The notes beneath the pieces are model-generated. The model was not told where the DNA came from. It did no database searches and worked only from the letters and a program-made list of their open reading frames with translations. Of a DNA stretch of 64,000 nt, positions 1 to 8,150 are shown piece after piece (the first letter of the stretch is position 1; the number at the start of each line of letters is the position of its first letter). The DNA comes from Geojedonia litorea. GTDB taxonomy: Bacteria; Bacteroidota; Bacteroidia; Flavobacteriales; Flavobacteriaceae. The position numbers were made by a program, and so were the translations under genes. The stretch lies in NCBI RefSeq assembly GCF_042654525.1, contig NZ_JBHSGP010000014.1, positions 248,001 to 312,000 on the forward strand, read 5' to 3'.

Positions 1-813
1 TTCGTCTTCTTGAGCCGCCTTATAACCTATGGCTGCCATATTAAGGCGTTTGGAAATCACACGCTCAATACCGTCAAATGCCCCACCTGCAATAAATAAA
101 ATGTGCTCCGTATTAACTTCAATAAACTTTTGATCTGGATGTTTTCGTCCGCCTTTAGGTGGCACATTAACTGTTGTGCCTTCTAATAACTTAAGTAAAG
201 CTTGTTGCACACCTTCGCCTGACACATCTCTGGTAATTGAAGGATTGTCACTTTTGCGGGCAATTTTATCAATCTCGTCAATAAAAACAATTCCCTTTTC
301 AGCTTTTTCAAGATTATAATCTGCAGCTTGAAGAAGTCGCGTTAAAATACTCTCAACATCTTCACCAACATATCCAGCCTCTGTAAGTACCGTAGCATCT
401 ACAATGGCTAATGGTACATTAAGCATTTTGGCAATGGTTTTTGCCAATAAGGTCTTTCCTGTACCAGTTTGACCTACCATTATAATATTACTCTTTTGTA
501 TTTCTATATCATCATCGCTCACTGGCTGCAATAAACGCTTATAGTGGTTATAAACTGCTACTGACAATACTTTTTTACTATACTCTTGTCCTATGATGTA
601 TTCGTCTAAAAAGCCTTTGATTTGCTGTGGCTTACGCAGCATAAGCTCTGAAGACAATTCAGAACTATCACTTTGCTTGGATTCTTCCAAAACAATGCCA
701 TGTGCCTGCTCAATACAACGATCACAAATATGTGCATCGAGCCCTGCAATTAATAAATTGGTTTCTGGCTTTTTCCTACCACAAAATGAACATTCTAATT
801 CTTCCTTTGCCAT
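1..813 (-). CDS. clpX: ATP-dependent Clp protease ATP-binding subunit ClpX (3' end outside window)
   Basis: AAA+ unfoldase that recognises tagged proteins and feeds them to ClpP in the cytoplasm. The visible 271 codons start at ATG 813 and show the N-terminal C4 zinc finger (CSFC at residues 8-11, then CDRC), the Walker A motif GQTGTGKT and the Walker B region VFIDEIDKIA. The family is usually a little over 400 residues, so roughly the last third, with sensor 2, lies beyond the left edge. It sits 40 bp downstream of clpP and is probably cotranscribed with it. Identity is certain; only the C-terminus cannot be checked. Confidence 0.97.
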   Translation of the reverse strand, partial: MAKEELECSFCGRKKPETNLLIAGLDAHICDRCIEQAHGIVLEESKQSDSSELSSELMLRKPQQIKGFLDEYIIGQEYSKKVLSVAVYNHYKRLLQPVSDDDIEIQKSNIIMVGQTGTGKTLLAKTIAKMLNVPLAIVDATVLTEAGYVGEDVESILTRLLQAADYNLEKAEKGIVFIDEIDKIARKSDNPSITRDVSGEGVQQALLKLLEGTTVNVPPKGGRKHPDQKFIEVNTEHILFIAGGAFDGIERVISKRLNMAAIGYKAAQEDE

Positions 814-853
814 GTATTTATTTAATATTTAGTATTCTAGATTTTAAATTAAT

Positions 854-1528
854 TTAATTTCTAGATAGTACTTCATCTATCATTCCGTATTCTAATGCCT
901 TATCAGCTTTCATCCAGTAATCACGATCACTATCTTCATAAACTTTGTCGTAACTCTGCCCAGAATGTTTACTAATAATTTTATATAACTCTTCTTTTAG
1001 TGTAATTATTTCACGAGCCGTAATCTCAATATCACTTGCTTGACCCTGTGCACCTCCTAATGGTTGGTGAATCATGACACGTGAATGGGTTAAACCGCTT
1101 CGTTTTCCTTTTTCACCAGCGCACAACAACACCGCACCCATAGAAGCAGCCATACCTGTACAAATAGTTGCAACGTCTGGTTTTATTAACTGCATCGTAT
1201 CATAGATTCCTAAACCTGCATAAACACTTCCTCCCGGAGAATTGATATAGATTTGAATATCTTTTGATGAATCTGTGCTTTCTAAAAACAGTAGTTGTGC
1301 TTGAATAATATTAGCCACCTGATCATTGATCGCCGTTCCCATAAAAATGATACGATCCATCATTAATCGTGAAAACACATCAAAAATAGCGATGTTCATT
1401 TGACGTTCTTCAATAATATTTGGCGTTAGCCCAACAGGGTACATACTACTAATAATTTTGTTGTAATAAGTACTGCTGATGCCTTGATCTTTTATAGCAA
1501 ATTTTTCAAATTCTTTTCCGTAATCCAT
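854..1528 (-). CDS. clpP: ATP-dependent Clp protease proteolytic subunit ClpP
   Basis: Serine peptidase that forms the tetradecameric proteolytic chamber docked by ClpX. The 224-residue product has the catalytic triad at Ser129 (GMAASMGA), His154 (VMIHQPLGG) and Asp203 (DRDYW); the 25- and 49-residue spacings match E. coli S97/H122/D171. It carries a roughly 30-residue N-terminal extension relative to mature ClpP, plausibly a processed propeptide. Start is ATG 1528. It lies between tig and clpX, the common tig-clpP-clpX order, but a strong terminator separates it from tig, so clpP-clpX should have its own promoter; I could not find a clear one. Confidence 0.97.
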   Translation of the reverse strand: MDYGKEFEKFAIKDQGISSTYYNKIISSMYPVGLTPNIIEERQMNIAIFDVFSRLMMDRIIFMGTAINDQVANIIQAQLLFLESTDSSKDIQIYINSPGGSVYAGLGIYDTMQLIKPDVATICTGMAASMGAVLLCAGEKGKRSGLTHSRVMIHQPLGGAQGQASDIEITAREIITLKEELYKIISKHSGQSYDKVYEDSDRDYWMKADKALEYGMIDEVLSRN

Positions 1529-1611
1529 AAATTTTTAAAATAATTAACTGCTGAAATCTTGCAATGTATTCTATATGACTTTAATACAGGATTTTCCTAT
1601 ATATCAACTTC

Positions 1612-1643
1612 AAAAAAAAGCGTAAAACTTCACAGTTTTACGC
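1612..1643 (-). terminator. Intrinsic terminator of tig
   Basis: A perfect 10-bp stem (GCGTAAAACT and its complement, 4-base loop) followed on the minus strand by eight T residues. It lies 30 bp past the tig stop codon and upstream of clpP. Confidence 0.88.
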
Positions 1644-1672
1644 TCAAATATAATGATTTATTCTGTAAACAA

Positions 1673-2995
1673 TTAACTATAGAATTCTTTTACAAAATCG
1701 TCATAGGTGATCTCTTTAACTTTAAGATTTGCCTCTGACTTGTATAAGGTTAATAGTTTTTGACTCATTAATTGTTCAGACAAACGTTTTCCCTCTTCTT
1801 TATTAGATAATATACGGGCTGCAATGTCTTCCAATTCTTTATCAGAAGGATCCATTTGGCCGAATTGAGCCATTTGCACTTTAATCATCTGTTTAGCCTG
1901 CTCCTTTAAATCATCAAAAGTTACTTGTAGTTTATGTTCCTCAATTAATTTTCCTTCAATTAACTGGTAACGCATACTTTTTTCTGATTTCTCATACTCT
2001 TCTTTAGCCTGATCTGCGTCCATTTCTTCTTCCCCTGCAGTTTGCATCCATTTTTGTAAAAACGATGCTGGTAAATCAAACTTTGTGTTTTCTACTAGAT
2101 ATTCAGTAACGTCATTCAATAATTTTTGATCTCCTTGTTGTGCAAATTGCTTTTCTGAATCTTCTTTGATTTTATTTTTAAGTTCTGTTACCGAAGTCAC
2201 GACGCCTTTGCCAAATAATTTATCAAACAAGTCCTGGTCTAAATCAGCCAATTCACGTTTATTGATTTCGTTAATGGTAAAGATCACTTCAATATCTAAA
2301 CCATGTGCGTCATCATGAGGTACTTTTAAAAAGTGCATCAAATCATGATCGTCATTAAACAAGCCTTTTGTCTTTAAGGCGATGGTGTCACCTACTTTAG
2401 CACCAATAAATTGCTTTTCAGTAGCTTTTCCTTTGAACTTATCTAAAGTCAATGTGGCAGAGTTATTAATACCTTTCTCTTCGTTTACAAAAACCCCAGT
2501 AATTTCAGAATCCTTTGCAACAGTATCTTGAGAAACTAATTTACCGTACTGTTTTCTAATATGTTCAACTTGGCTGTTTAGCATTTTTTCATCGGCAACT
2601 ATCTGGTAGTGCGTAATGGCTTTTTTACTTTTCAAGTTAACGTCAAATTCTGGAGCAAGGCCCAATTCAAATTCAAAAGTAAACTGATCGGCATCCCAAT
2701 CTAAATTATCTTGTGGTTTTGGTAATGGGTTACCAAGCACATCAAGTTTTTCTTCAGTTAAATACTTGTTTAAAGCGTCTTGTAATAGCTTGTTTACTTC
2801 GTCAACTAATACCGCTTTACCATATTGCTTTTTTACTAAAGTCATTGGTACATGACCTTTTCTAAATCCTGGTATGTTCGCAGATTTACGATAATCTGAA
2901 AGAATTTTCTCCACCTTATCACTATAGTCTTCTTTAGCGATATCTACTTTTACAACTGCATTTAAAGCGTCAATGTTTTCTCTTGTAATATTCAT
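1673..2995 (-). CDS. tig: Trigger factor, ribosome-associated chaperone
   Basis: Binds near the ribosomal exit tunnel and protects nascent chains; the family also has peptidyl-prolyl isomerase activity. The 440-residue product has the ribosome-binding signature GFRKGHVP at residues 43-50, then the middle FKBP-like region and a long helical C-terminal domain. The central part is diverged from the E. coli FKBP domain, as is usual in Bacteroidota. Start ATG 2995 sits about 20 nt after the predicted transcription start of a good promoter at 3022-3052. It ends in its own terminator, so it is probably monocistronic. Confidence 0.95.
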   Translation of the reverse strand: MNITRENIDALNAVVKVDIAKEDYSDKVEKILSDYRKSANIPGFRKGHVPMTLVKKQYGKAVLVDEVNKLLQDALNKYLTEEKLDVLGNPLPKPQDNLDWDADQFTFEFELGLAPEFDVNLKSKKAITHYQIVADEKMLNSQVEHIRKQYGKLVSQDTVAKDSEITGVFVNEEKGINNSATLTLDKFKGKATEKQFIGAKVGDTIALKTKGLFNDDHDLMHFLKVPHDDAHGLDIEVIFTINEINKRELADLDQDLFDKLFGKGVVTSVTELKNKIKEDSEKQFAQQGDQKLLNDVTEYLVENTKFDLPASFLQKWMQTAGEEEMDADQAKEEYEKSEKSMRYQLIEGKLIEEHKLQVTFDDLKEQAKQMIKVQMAQFGQMDPSDKELEDIAARILSNKEEGKRLSEQLMSQKLLTLYKSEANLKVKEITYDDFVKEFYS

Positions 2996-3008
2996 TATTG
3001 AATCATAT

Positions 3009-3047
3009 AAAAATTGGGATGCAAAAGTACATATTTTTTACATCCCA
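3009..3047 (-). terminator. Terminator-like inverted repeat enclosing the tig -7 element
   Basis: TGGGATG (3015-3021) and CATCCCA (3041-3047) can pair across a 19-base loop. On the minus strand the repeat is followed by ATTTTT, as expected for termination of the upstream gene at 3077-3424. The loop contains the -7 promoter hexamer of tig. Confidence 0.5.
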
Positions 3048-3052
3048 ACAAA
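3022..3052 (-). promoter_or_regulatory. Promoter of tig
   Basis: Minus-strand -7 element TACTTTTG (3022-3029) and -33 element TTTG (3049-3052) separated by 19 bp, the Bacteroidota consensus. The start codon of tig is 27 bp downstream. Confidence 0.7.
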
Positions 3053-3076
3053 GTTTTTAACCTTCTGAAATTCAGT

Positions 3077-3424
3077 CTATTTTTTATCGTCTTTTAAAAT
3101 AGAATAAAGTATAGATTGGAGAATGGACAAAAGTATACTAAACAAGAGTGCTATCCAAAAATTCCTGACCCCAAAACCATTTATAAATTCATCGGCCACC
3201 AATATGATGCAGGCATTGATTACCAACAAAAACAATCCGAGGGTAACAATGGTAATTGGCAGTGTAAGGATGATTAAAACGGGTTTTAAAATGGCATTTA
3301 ACAATCCTAAAACTATAGCCACAATTACAGCTGATAAAAAGCTGTCTACCACTACGCCAGGCAGTAACTTTGCCAATACGACAACAGCCACTGCGGTTAA
3401 TAAAATACGAAGAATTAGATTCAT
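3077..3424 (-). CDS. Phage holin family / YvlD-like small membrane protein
   Basis: A 115-residue very hydrophobic protein with about four transmembrane segments and a charged C-terminus ending SILKDDKK. The pattern (LLPGVVVDSF, then GLLNAILKPVLIILTLPI) matches the family named four-TMS phage holin family 2 or YvlD, which is widespread on bacterial chromosomes and not phage-derived here. Function is unknown; members are sometimes linked to envelope stress. It lies 33 bp downstream of the hydrolase gene and probably belongs to the pdxJ-hydrolase operon. Confidence 0.8.
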   Translation of the reverse strand: MNLILRILLTAVAVVVLAKLLPGVVVDSFLSAVIVAIVLGLLNAILKPVLIILTLPITIVTLGLFLLVINACIILVADEFINGFGVRNFWIALLFSILLSILQSILYSILKDDKK

Positions 3425-3457
3425 AAATCTGGATATTAGATTTCTAAATATACTGTT

Positions 3458-4222
3458 TTATTGAATAAATGCCATGACCTCATCAAAAAAGTCTGAAGGA
3501 TTCTCGGCATGCAACCAGTGCCCGGCATTAGAAATGGTAACTAATTTGGATTTTGGAAACTGGGTTTTTATTTGAGATTCATCACTTAATGCAATATATT
3601 CTGAACGATCACCACGAAGAAACAAAGTCTCTTTGTTAAAACTTAAATGAGAAGGCAGTGCTTCTCCTACTTCAGAAACTTGTTCTTTCAAAACTTCAAG
3701 ATTCATGCGTAAAGCCAATTGTCCTTTTTCTTTCCAATATAAGTTTTTAAGCAAAAACTGTCGTGTACCAAAATCGGAAACATAGGAACTCAAAATATCA
3801 TCAGCCTCACCACGGCTTTGAATTTTGGAGAAATCTAAAGCACTCAAACCATTTAAAATGGCGTCATGATGTACGGGATAAAATCTCGGAGCAATATCTG
3901 CAACCAATAATTTTGATACTAACTCGGGATATTTGGCAGCGAACAGCATGGCAGTTTTTCCTCCCATAGAATGCCCGAGAAGAACAACATCAGTAAGCTC
4001 ATGCTCGTCACAATATGTTTTTAGGTCGTCAACTAAAACTTCATAATTGAAAACATCATCCCAAAAACTCCTTCCATGATTTCGCTGATCGACCAAATGC
4101 ACTTCAAAACCCTGCTCACTAAATTTTGTTCCCAGTGTTTTCCAATTGTCGCTCATTCCTAAAAACCCATGAAGAATTACAAATGGTTGGCCTTCGCCCA
4201 AAATATTAGAATATAATTGCAT
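3458..4222 (-). CDS. Alpha/beta-fold hydrolase (YbfF-like esterase)
   Basis: Serine hydrolase of the alpha/beta fold, probably an acyl-ester or thioester hydrolase; the substrate cannot be told from sequence. The 254 residues contain the oxyanion region HGFLG (18-22), the nucleophile elbow GHSMGG with Ser85, and the catalytic His235 in NAGHWLHAE. The family resemblance is to E. coli YbfF (QRNHGRS at 46-52 is typical). Its ATG overlaps the TAA of pdxJ by one base (TAATG), which implies translational coupling, although no metabolic link to pyridoxal phosphate is evident. Confidence 0.88.
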   Translation of the reverse strand: MQLYSNILGEGQPFVILHGFLGMSDNWKTLGTKFSEQGFEVHLVDQRNHGRSFWDDVFNYEVLVDDLKTYCDEHELTDVVLLGHSMGGKTAMLFAAKYPELVSKLLVADIAPRFYPVHHDAILNGLSALDFSKIQSRGEADDILSSYVSDFGTRQFLLKNLYWKEKGQLALRMNLEVLKEQVSEVGEALPSHLSFNKETLFLRGDRSEYIALSDESQIKTQFPKSKLVTISNAGHWLHAENPSDFFDEVMAFIQ

Positions 4223-4935
4223 TAGCTTAATTTGTGTAAATACATTTGTACAACGTTTTCAATGCCTAGATAAAGGCTTTCAGAGATTAAAGCATGACCT
4301 ATGGAGACTTCTAATAATCCTGGGATGTTATCCTTAAAAAACTTAATGTTGTCTAGTGATAAATCATGCCCGGCGTTAACTCCCAGACCAATAGAATTAG
4401 CTAATTCGGCACATTTACTATATGGTAAAATAGCAGATTCATTTCCTAAACTATACTCATGTGCAAAAGACTCTGTATATAGCTCAATCCTATCTGTCCC
4501 TGTTGCTTTCGCCCCTTCTATTTGGCGCAAATCAGGGTCAACAAAAATAGAAGTTCGTATGCCCTTTGCTTGAAATTCCTTAATAATATCTATCAAAAAA
4601 TCTTTGTGTTTAATCGTATCCCAACCTGCGTTGGAAGTAATTGCATCTTCTGCATCAGGCACTAAAGTGACCTGGGTTGGTTTAATTTCCAACACAATAT
4701 CCATAAACTTCTTGATTGGATTTCCTTCAATATTATATTCGGTATAAACAACAGGTTTGAGGTCATAAATATCTTGATAGGTAATATGGCGTTCGTCTGG
4801 TCTTGGGTGAATTGTAACACCTTCTGCTCCAAATCGCTGAACATCTTCAGCAAACCTAACCACATTAGGGGTATTCCCTCCTCTAGAATTACGAAGTGTT
4901 GCTATCTTATTAATATTTACACTTAACTTTGTCAT
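4222..4935 (-). CDS. pdxJ: Pyridoxine 5'-phosphate synthase
   Basis: Condenses 1-deoxyxylulose 5-phosphate with 3-amino-2-oxopropyl phosphate to give pyridoxine 5'-phosphate, the last ring-closing step of the DXP-dependent vitamin B6 pathway. The 237-residue TIM barrel shows SVNINKIATLRNSRGG near the N-terminus, HPRPDERHI, GLGVNAGHDLS and the C-terminal SIGHALISE, all PdxJ signatures. Start is ATG 4935. It leads a minus-strand operon with the hydrolase and holin-like genes and is divergent from the CBS-nadK pair, an arrangement common in Flavobacteriaceae. Confidence 0.96.
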   Translation of the reverse strand: MTKLSVNINKIATLRNSRGGNTPNVVRFAEDVQRFGAEGVTIHPRPDERHITYQDIYDLKPVVYTEYNIEGNPIKKFMDIVLEIKPTQVTLVPDAEDAITSNAGWDTIKHKDFLIDIIKEFQAKGIRTSIFVDPDLRQIEGAKATGTDRIELYTESFAHEYSLGNESAILPYSKCAELANSIGLGVNAGHDLSLDNIKFFKDNIPGLLEVSIGHALISESLYLGIENVVQMYLHKLS

Positions 4936-5023
4936 ACTTCCTTAATTTTAAAAGACAAAAATACAAAGTAGAACATCCTTTTTGTAGTTATTTTTAATTA
5001 ATTTGCAGTAGAATCAAGCCTAC

Positions 5024-5680
5024 ATGCAGTTAGAACAGTACATTATAAACGATATTAAACCTGTCAATATCAAAGACAAGATAAGTGACTTGAAAATGCT
5101 TTTCAATGAGCTTACCTATTCACATGTTCCAATTGAGAATGAGGGTATTTATATTGGGTGTATTTCTGAAAATGATGCTCATTGTTTCGAAAGTGCAAAA
5201 ACTATTCAAGAATGCAACTATGCAATTGAGGGCTTTTATGTTAGATCACATACCAGTTGGTTAGATGTTTTAGAAGCTTTCGCGCAAAACTCATGCAATA
5301 TTATGCCAGTATTAAATGAACAAAACACCTATTTAGGCTATTATGAGCTTAACGACATAATAGGCTTATTTAATGAAACACCATTTTTTGCTGAAACTGG
5401 AGGAATTCTTATTATAGAAAAAGGAATTCAAGATTATTCATTTAGTGAAGTAAGTCAAATTGTAGAGTCTAATAACGCTAAAATACTTGGGGCATTTGTT
5501 TCAAAAATTGAAAGTGATCTTGTACAAATCACCATTAAAATTGGGCATTCTGGGTTAAATGAAGTGATTCAAACTTTTAGACGATATGGCTACAATATTA
5601 TTTATGGCCATGAAGAAGACACTTATATTGAAAGCCTCAAAGAACGATCAGAATACTTAAAACGATATCTAAACATATAG
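5024..5680 (+). CDS. CBS domain-containing protein, NAD kinase neighbour
   Basis: A 218-residue cytoplasmic protein. Residues about 1-125 form a diverged CBS-domain pair (the second half contains NIMPVLNEQNTYLGYYELNDI), which in other proteins binds adenosine nucleotides. Residues about 130-200 look like an ACT-type ligand fold (FSEVSQIVESNNAKILGAF, then LNEVIQTFRRYGYNI). No catalytic domain is present. It is 55 bp upstream of nadK in the same direction, so a nucleotide-sensing role beside NAD kinase is a reasonable inference but is not shown by the sequence. Confidence 0.8.
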   Translation: MQLEQYIINDIKPVNIKDKISDLKMLFNELTYSHVPIENEGIYIGCISENDAHCFESAKTIQECNYAIEGFYVRSHTSWLDVLEAFAQNSCNIMPVLNEQNTYLGYYELNDIIGLFNETPFFAETGGILIIEKGIQDYSFSEVSQIVESNNAKILGAFVSKIESDLVQITIKIGHSGLNEVIQTFRRYGYNIIYGHEEDTYIESLKERSEYLKRYLNI

Positions 5681-5735
5681 CCATCGTTCTGGCATTCAAA
5701 ACAACCATGAACTAGCACTTTAACTAAACGTACCA

Positions 5736-6620
5736 ATGAAAATAGCCATTTACGGTCAATCATATCAAAGTAACACTCAAAAAAGTGTTCAAACATTACT
5801 GCATTTTTTAGCAAAGAATCCGGTTGAAGTCTTTATTGAACAAGAGTTTTATGGCATGATTTCGAGCCAGAATGAAGCCCAATCAGATTATAAAAGTTTC
5901 AAGGTTTTTAAAACTCTAGACAATTCATTTGATGTATTGATAAGTATTGGCGGTGACGGTACAATTTTAAGAGCAATTACATTTGTAAGAGATTTGTCAA
6001 TCCCTATAGTTGGGATTAATACAGGGCGACTTGGGTTTTTAGCCACAATTCAAACCAACGAAATAGAAGAAGCTGTTAGCAATATATTAAATGGGAATTA
6101 TAAAATATCTGAACGAACACTTTTGTGTGTAGAAACTCAACCTGAAAACTCTGATTTAATTGAAATTAATTTCGCTTTAAATGAAATCGCTGTTAGTAGA
6201 AAAAATACAACCTCAATGATAACAGTTGAAACGCATTTAAATAATGAATATCTCACCTCGTATTGGGCTGACGGACTCATTATTGCCACTCCAACAGGGT
6301 CTACAGGCTACTCGTTAAGTTGTGGCGGGCCTGTAATTACTCCAGATACCGACAGTTTTGTATTAACTCCAATAGCGCCCCACAATTTAAGTGCGAGACC
6401 ATTAGTCATCCCAAATGATACACAAATTAAACTTAAAGTTGATGGCCGTGAAGAGTATTACTTAATTTCGTTGGACTCACGAATCGCAACTCTACCCAAT
6501 AAAGCCATCGTAACCATTAAAAAAGCACATTTTAAAATTAAAATGGTTGAACTAACTCATGAAAGCTTTCTCGACACACTTCGAAAAAAATTACTTTGGG
6601 GAGAAGATAAGCGCAACTAG
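5736..6620 (+). CDS. nadK: NAD kinase
   Basis: Phosphorylates NAD+ to NADP+ in the cytoplasm. The 294-residue product has the diagnostic GGDGT motif at residues 72-76 (ISIGGDGTILRA), the NE-containing segment FALNEIAVSR, and the glycine-rich TPTGSTGYSLSCGGP that binds NAD. Start ATG 5736 gives the usual MKIAIYG beginning. It follows the CBS gene and precedes the porG-like/uppS/bamA block; a 99-bp gap with its own promoter signal separates them, so nadK may end the CBS-nadK unit. Confidence 0.96.
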   Translation: MKIAIYGQSYQSNTQKSVQTLLHFLAKNPVEVFIEQEFYGMISSQNEAQSDYKSFKVFKTLDNSFDVLISIGGDGTILRAITFVRDLSIPIVGINTGRLGFLATIQTNEIEEAVSNILNGNYKISERTLLCVETQPENSDLIEINFALNEIAVSRKNTTSMITVETHLNNEYLTSYWADGLIIATPTGSTGYSLSCGGPVITPDTDSFVLTPIAPHNLSARPLVIPNDTQIKLKVDGREEYYLISLDSRIATLPNKAIVTIKKAHFKIKMVELTHESFLDTLRKKLLWGEDKRN

Positions 6621-6657
6621 GCAATAAAACCTCATAAATAGTGTTTATCTGTAATAC

Positions 6658-6672
6658 AATTTGTTACAAATT
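6658..6672. promoter_or_regulatory. Palindromic operator-like site upstream of the porG-like gene
   Basis: AATTTGTTACAAATT is a perfect inverted repeat of 7-base arms around one central base, about 23 bp upstream of a -7 element. It lacks the T-run of a terminator. Confidence 0.35.
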
Positions 6673-6694
6673 ATTATAGCCTAATCTTATTTAT

Positions 6695-6702
6695 TATATT
6701 TG
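6695..6702 (+). promoter_or_regulatory. -7 promoter element of the porG-like/uppS/bamA block
   Basis: TATATTTG matches the Bacteroidota -7 consensus TAnnTTTG and lies 17 bp upstream of the start codon at 6720. No convincing -33 TTG is seen at the expected spacing. Confidence 0.5.
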
Positions 6703-6719
6703 CAAACTTTTAAAAATTT

Positions 6720-7409
6720 ATGAGGTTCTTAATCCCATTTTTATTGAGTATAGTTTTTACCCAAACAAGTCAGTCCCAAATTTATGAAATTGGCGTGTTT
6801 GTTGGAGGTAGTAATTTTATTGGAGATGTTGGTGCAACAAATTATATTTCACCGAACCAAACAGCTTTTGGAGCAATTTTTAAATGGAATCGGAGTGCAA
6901 GACATTCGCTTAGAGCATCACTTATGTATACAAATTTAGAAGGCCAAGACATAAAATCTGATGACCCCAGACGCATACAGCGTGGATATGCATTTGATAA
7001 CAGCTTATTAGAATTATCGGCTGGTATGGAGTTTACGTTTCTAGATTTCAATCTTCATGACGGTGTTAAAAAATCAACGCCATATTTATATACGGGTTTG
7101 AGTGCCGGCAAATACGATAATTATTATTTTAGCCCTTCAGGGGTTTATACTTCAGAAGACACTTCTAGTTGGACCTTTGGAATCCCTATGGTTTTGGGAT
7201 TTAAAACTTCTATATCTAGCAGCTTTATTTTAGGAATGGAAATAGGTGCGAGATATACATTTACAGATGAACTTGATGGAAGTGTTCCAGATGCTCCAGA
7301 GCGTCAAAGCTTGAGCTTCGGAAATACTAACAGTAATGATTGGTATGTGTTTTCAGGATTTACACTAACCTTTACCTTTGGTGAACGACCATGTTATTGT
7401 AATTTTTAA
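6720..7409 (+). CDS. PorG-like type IX secretion outer-membrane protein (DUF6089)
   Basis: A 229-residue protein with a Sec signal peptide (about residues 1-19, ending SQSQ) followed by a small beta-barrel pattern of alternating hydrophobic strands (IYEIGVFVGGSNFIGDVG, then repeated Tyr/Phe/Gly strands). This matches the DUF6089 family that includes PorG of the type IX secretion system. In Porphyromonas gingivalis porG sits next to the omp85 and ompH genes, and the same order (porG-like, uppS, bamA, skp, skp) is seen here, which supports the call. Its stop codon directly abuts the uppS ATG. An unusual Cys-containing C-terminus (RPCYCNF) is present. Confidence 0.75.
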   Translation: MRFLIPFLLSIVFTQTSQSQIYEIGVFVGGSNFIGDVGATNYISPNQTAFGAIFKWNRSARHSLRASLMYTNLEGQDIKSDDPRRIQRGYAFDNSLLELSAGMEFTFLDFNLHDGVKKSTPYLYTGLSAGKYDNYYFSPSGVYTSEDTSSWTFGIPMVLGFKTSISSSFILGMEIGARYTFTDELDGSVPDAPERQSLSFGNTNSNDWYVFSGFTLTFTFGERPCYCNF

Positions 7410-8150
7410 ATGAATTTGAAAGAACAAATTGACATAGAAAAACTTCCAAATCATCTTGCCATAATAATGGATGGCAACGGAAGATGGGCCAAACAAAAAG
7501 GGTTGTTAAGAGTCATTGGTCATGAAAATGGAACAAAATCGGTTAGGGAAGTTGTTGAAGCCAGTGCTGAAATAGGTATTAAGCACCTCACACTTTATGC
7601 TTTTTCAACTGAAAATTGGAACCGACCACAATTAGAAGTACAAACCTTAATGAATCTCCTTGTGCGATCCTTAAAAAAGGAAATCAAAACCCTTCAAGAC
7701 AACAATATAAAACTTTCGGCCATTGGTAGTCTAAACGATTTGCCGAAAAAAGCCCATGCCGAATTAAAGGAAGTGATTGAAAAAACCAAAGATAACACAA
7801 GAATGACCTTAACTCTAGCTTTAAGTTATGGGTCTCGTGAAGAACTCATTTCGGCAGTAAAAAAATTGGCTCTTAAAGTTAAAAATAATATAATTTCTGC
7901 TGAAAAAATTGACGAATCAATTATAAATAAGCATCTTTACACGCAAAATTTACCAGACGTTGACCTGTTAATTAGAACCAGTGGAGAACAACGCATAAGT
8001 AATTTTCTTTTGTGGCAAATTGCTTATGCCGAATTATATTTTACAGATATATTGTGGCCCGATTTTAAGAAGCAGGATTTATATGAAGCCTTGATAAATT
8101 ATCAAAATAGAGAACGACGATTTGGAAAAACAAGTGAACAACTTAGCTAA
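7410..8150 (+). CDS. uppS: Isoprenyl transferase / undecaprenyl diphosphate synthase
   Basis: Cis-prenyltransferase that extends farnesyl diphosphate with isopentenyl units to make undecaprenyl diphosphate, the carrier lipid for peptidoglycan and other cell-wall glycans. The 246 residues carry the family hallmark IIMDGNGRWAK (catalytic Asp21, Asn23, Arg25), the YAFSTENW segment and the C-terminal RTSGEQRISNFLLWQIAYAE that binds homoallylic substrate. It starts immediately after the porG-like stop codon and its 3' end overlaps the predicted start of bamA, so the three genes are tightly coupled. Confidence 0.96.
   Translation: MNLKEQIDIEKLPNHLAIIMDGNGRWAKQKGLLRVIGHENGTKSVREVVEASAEIGIKHLTLYAFSTENWNRPQLEVQTLMNLLVRSLKKEIKTLQDNNIKLSAIGSLNDLPKKAHAELKEVIEKTKDNTRMTLTLALSYGSREELISAVKKLALKVKNNIISAEKIDESIINKHLYTQNLPDVDLLIRTSGEQRISNFLLWQIAYAELYFTDILWPDFKKQDLYEALINYQNRERRFGKTSEQLS

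Noticed and set aside
3077..3424. Holin-like gene as a prophage remnant
   Set aside because: Members of this four-helix family are ordinary chromosomal genes, and no other phage gene is near.
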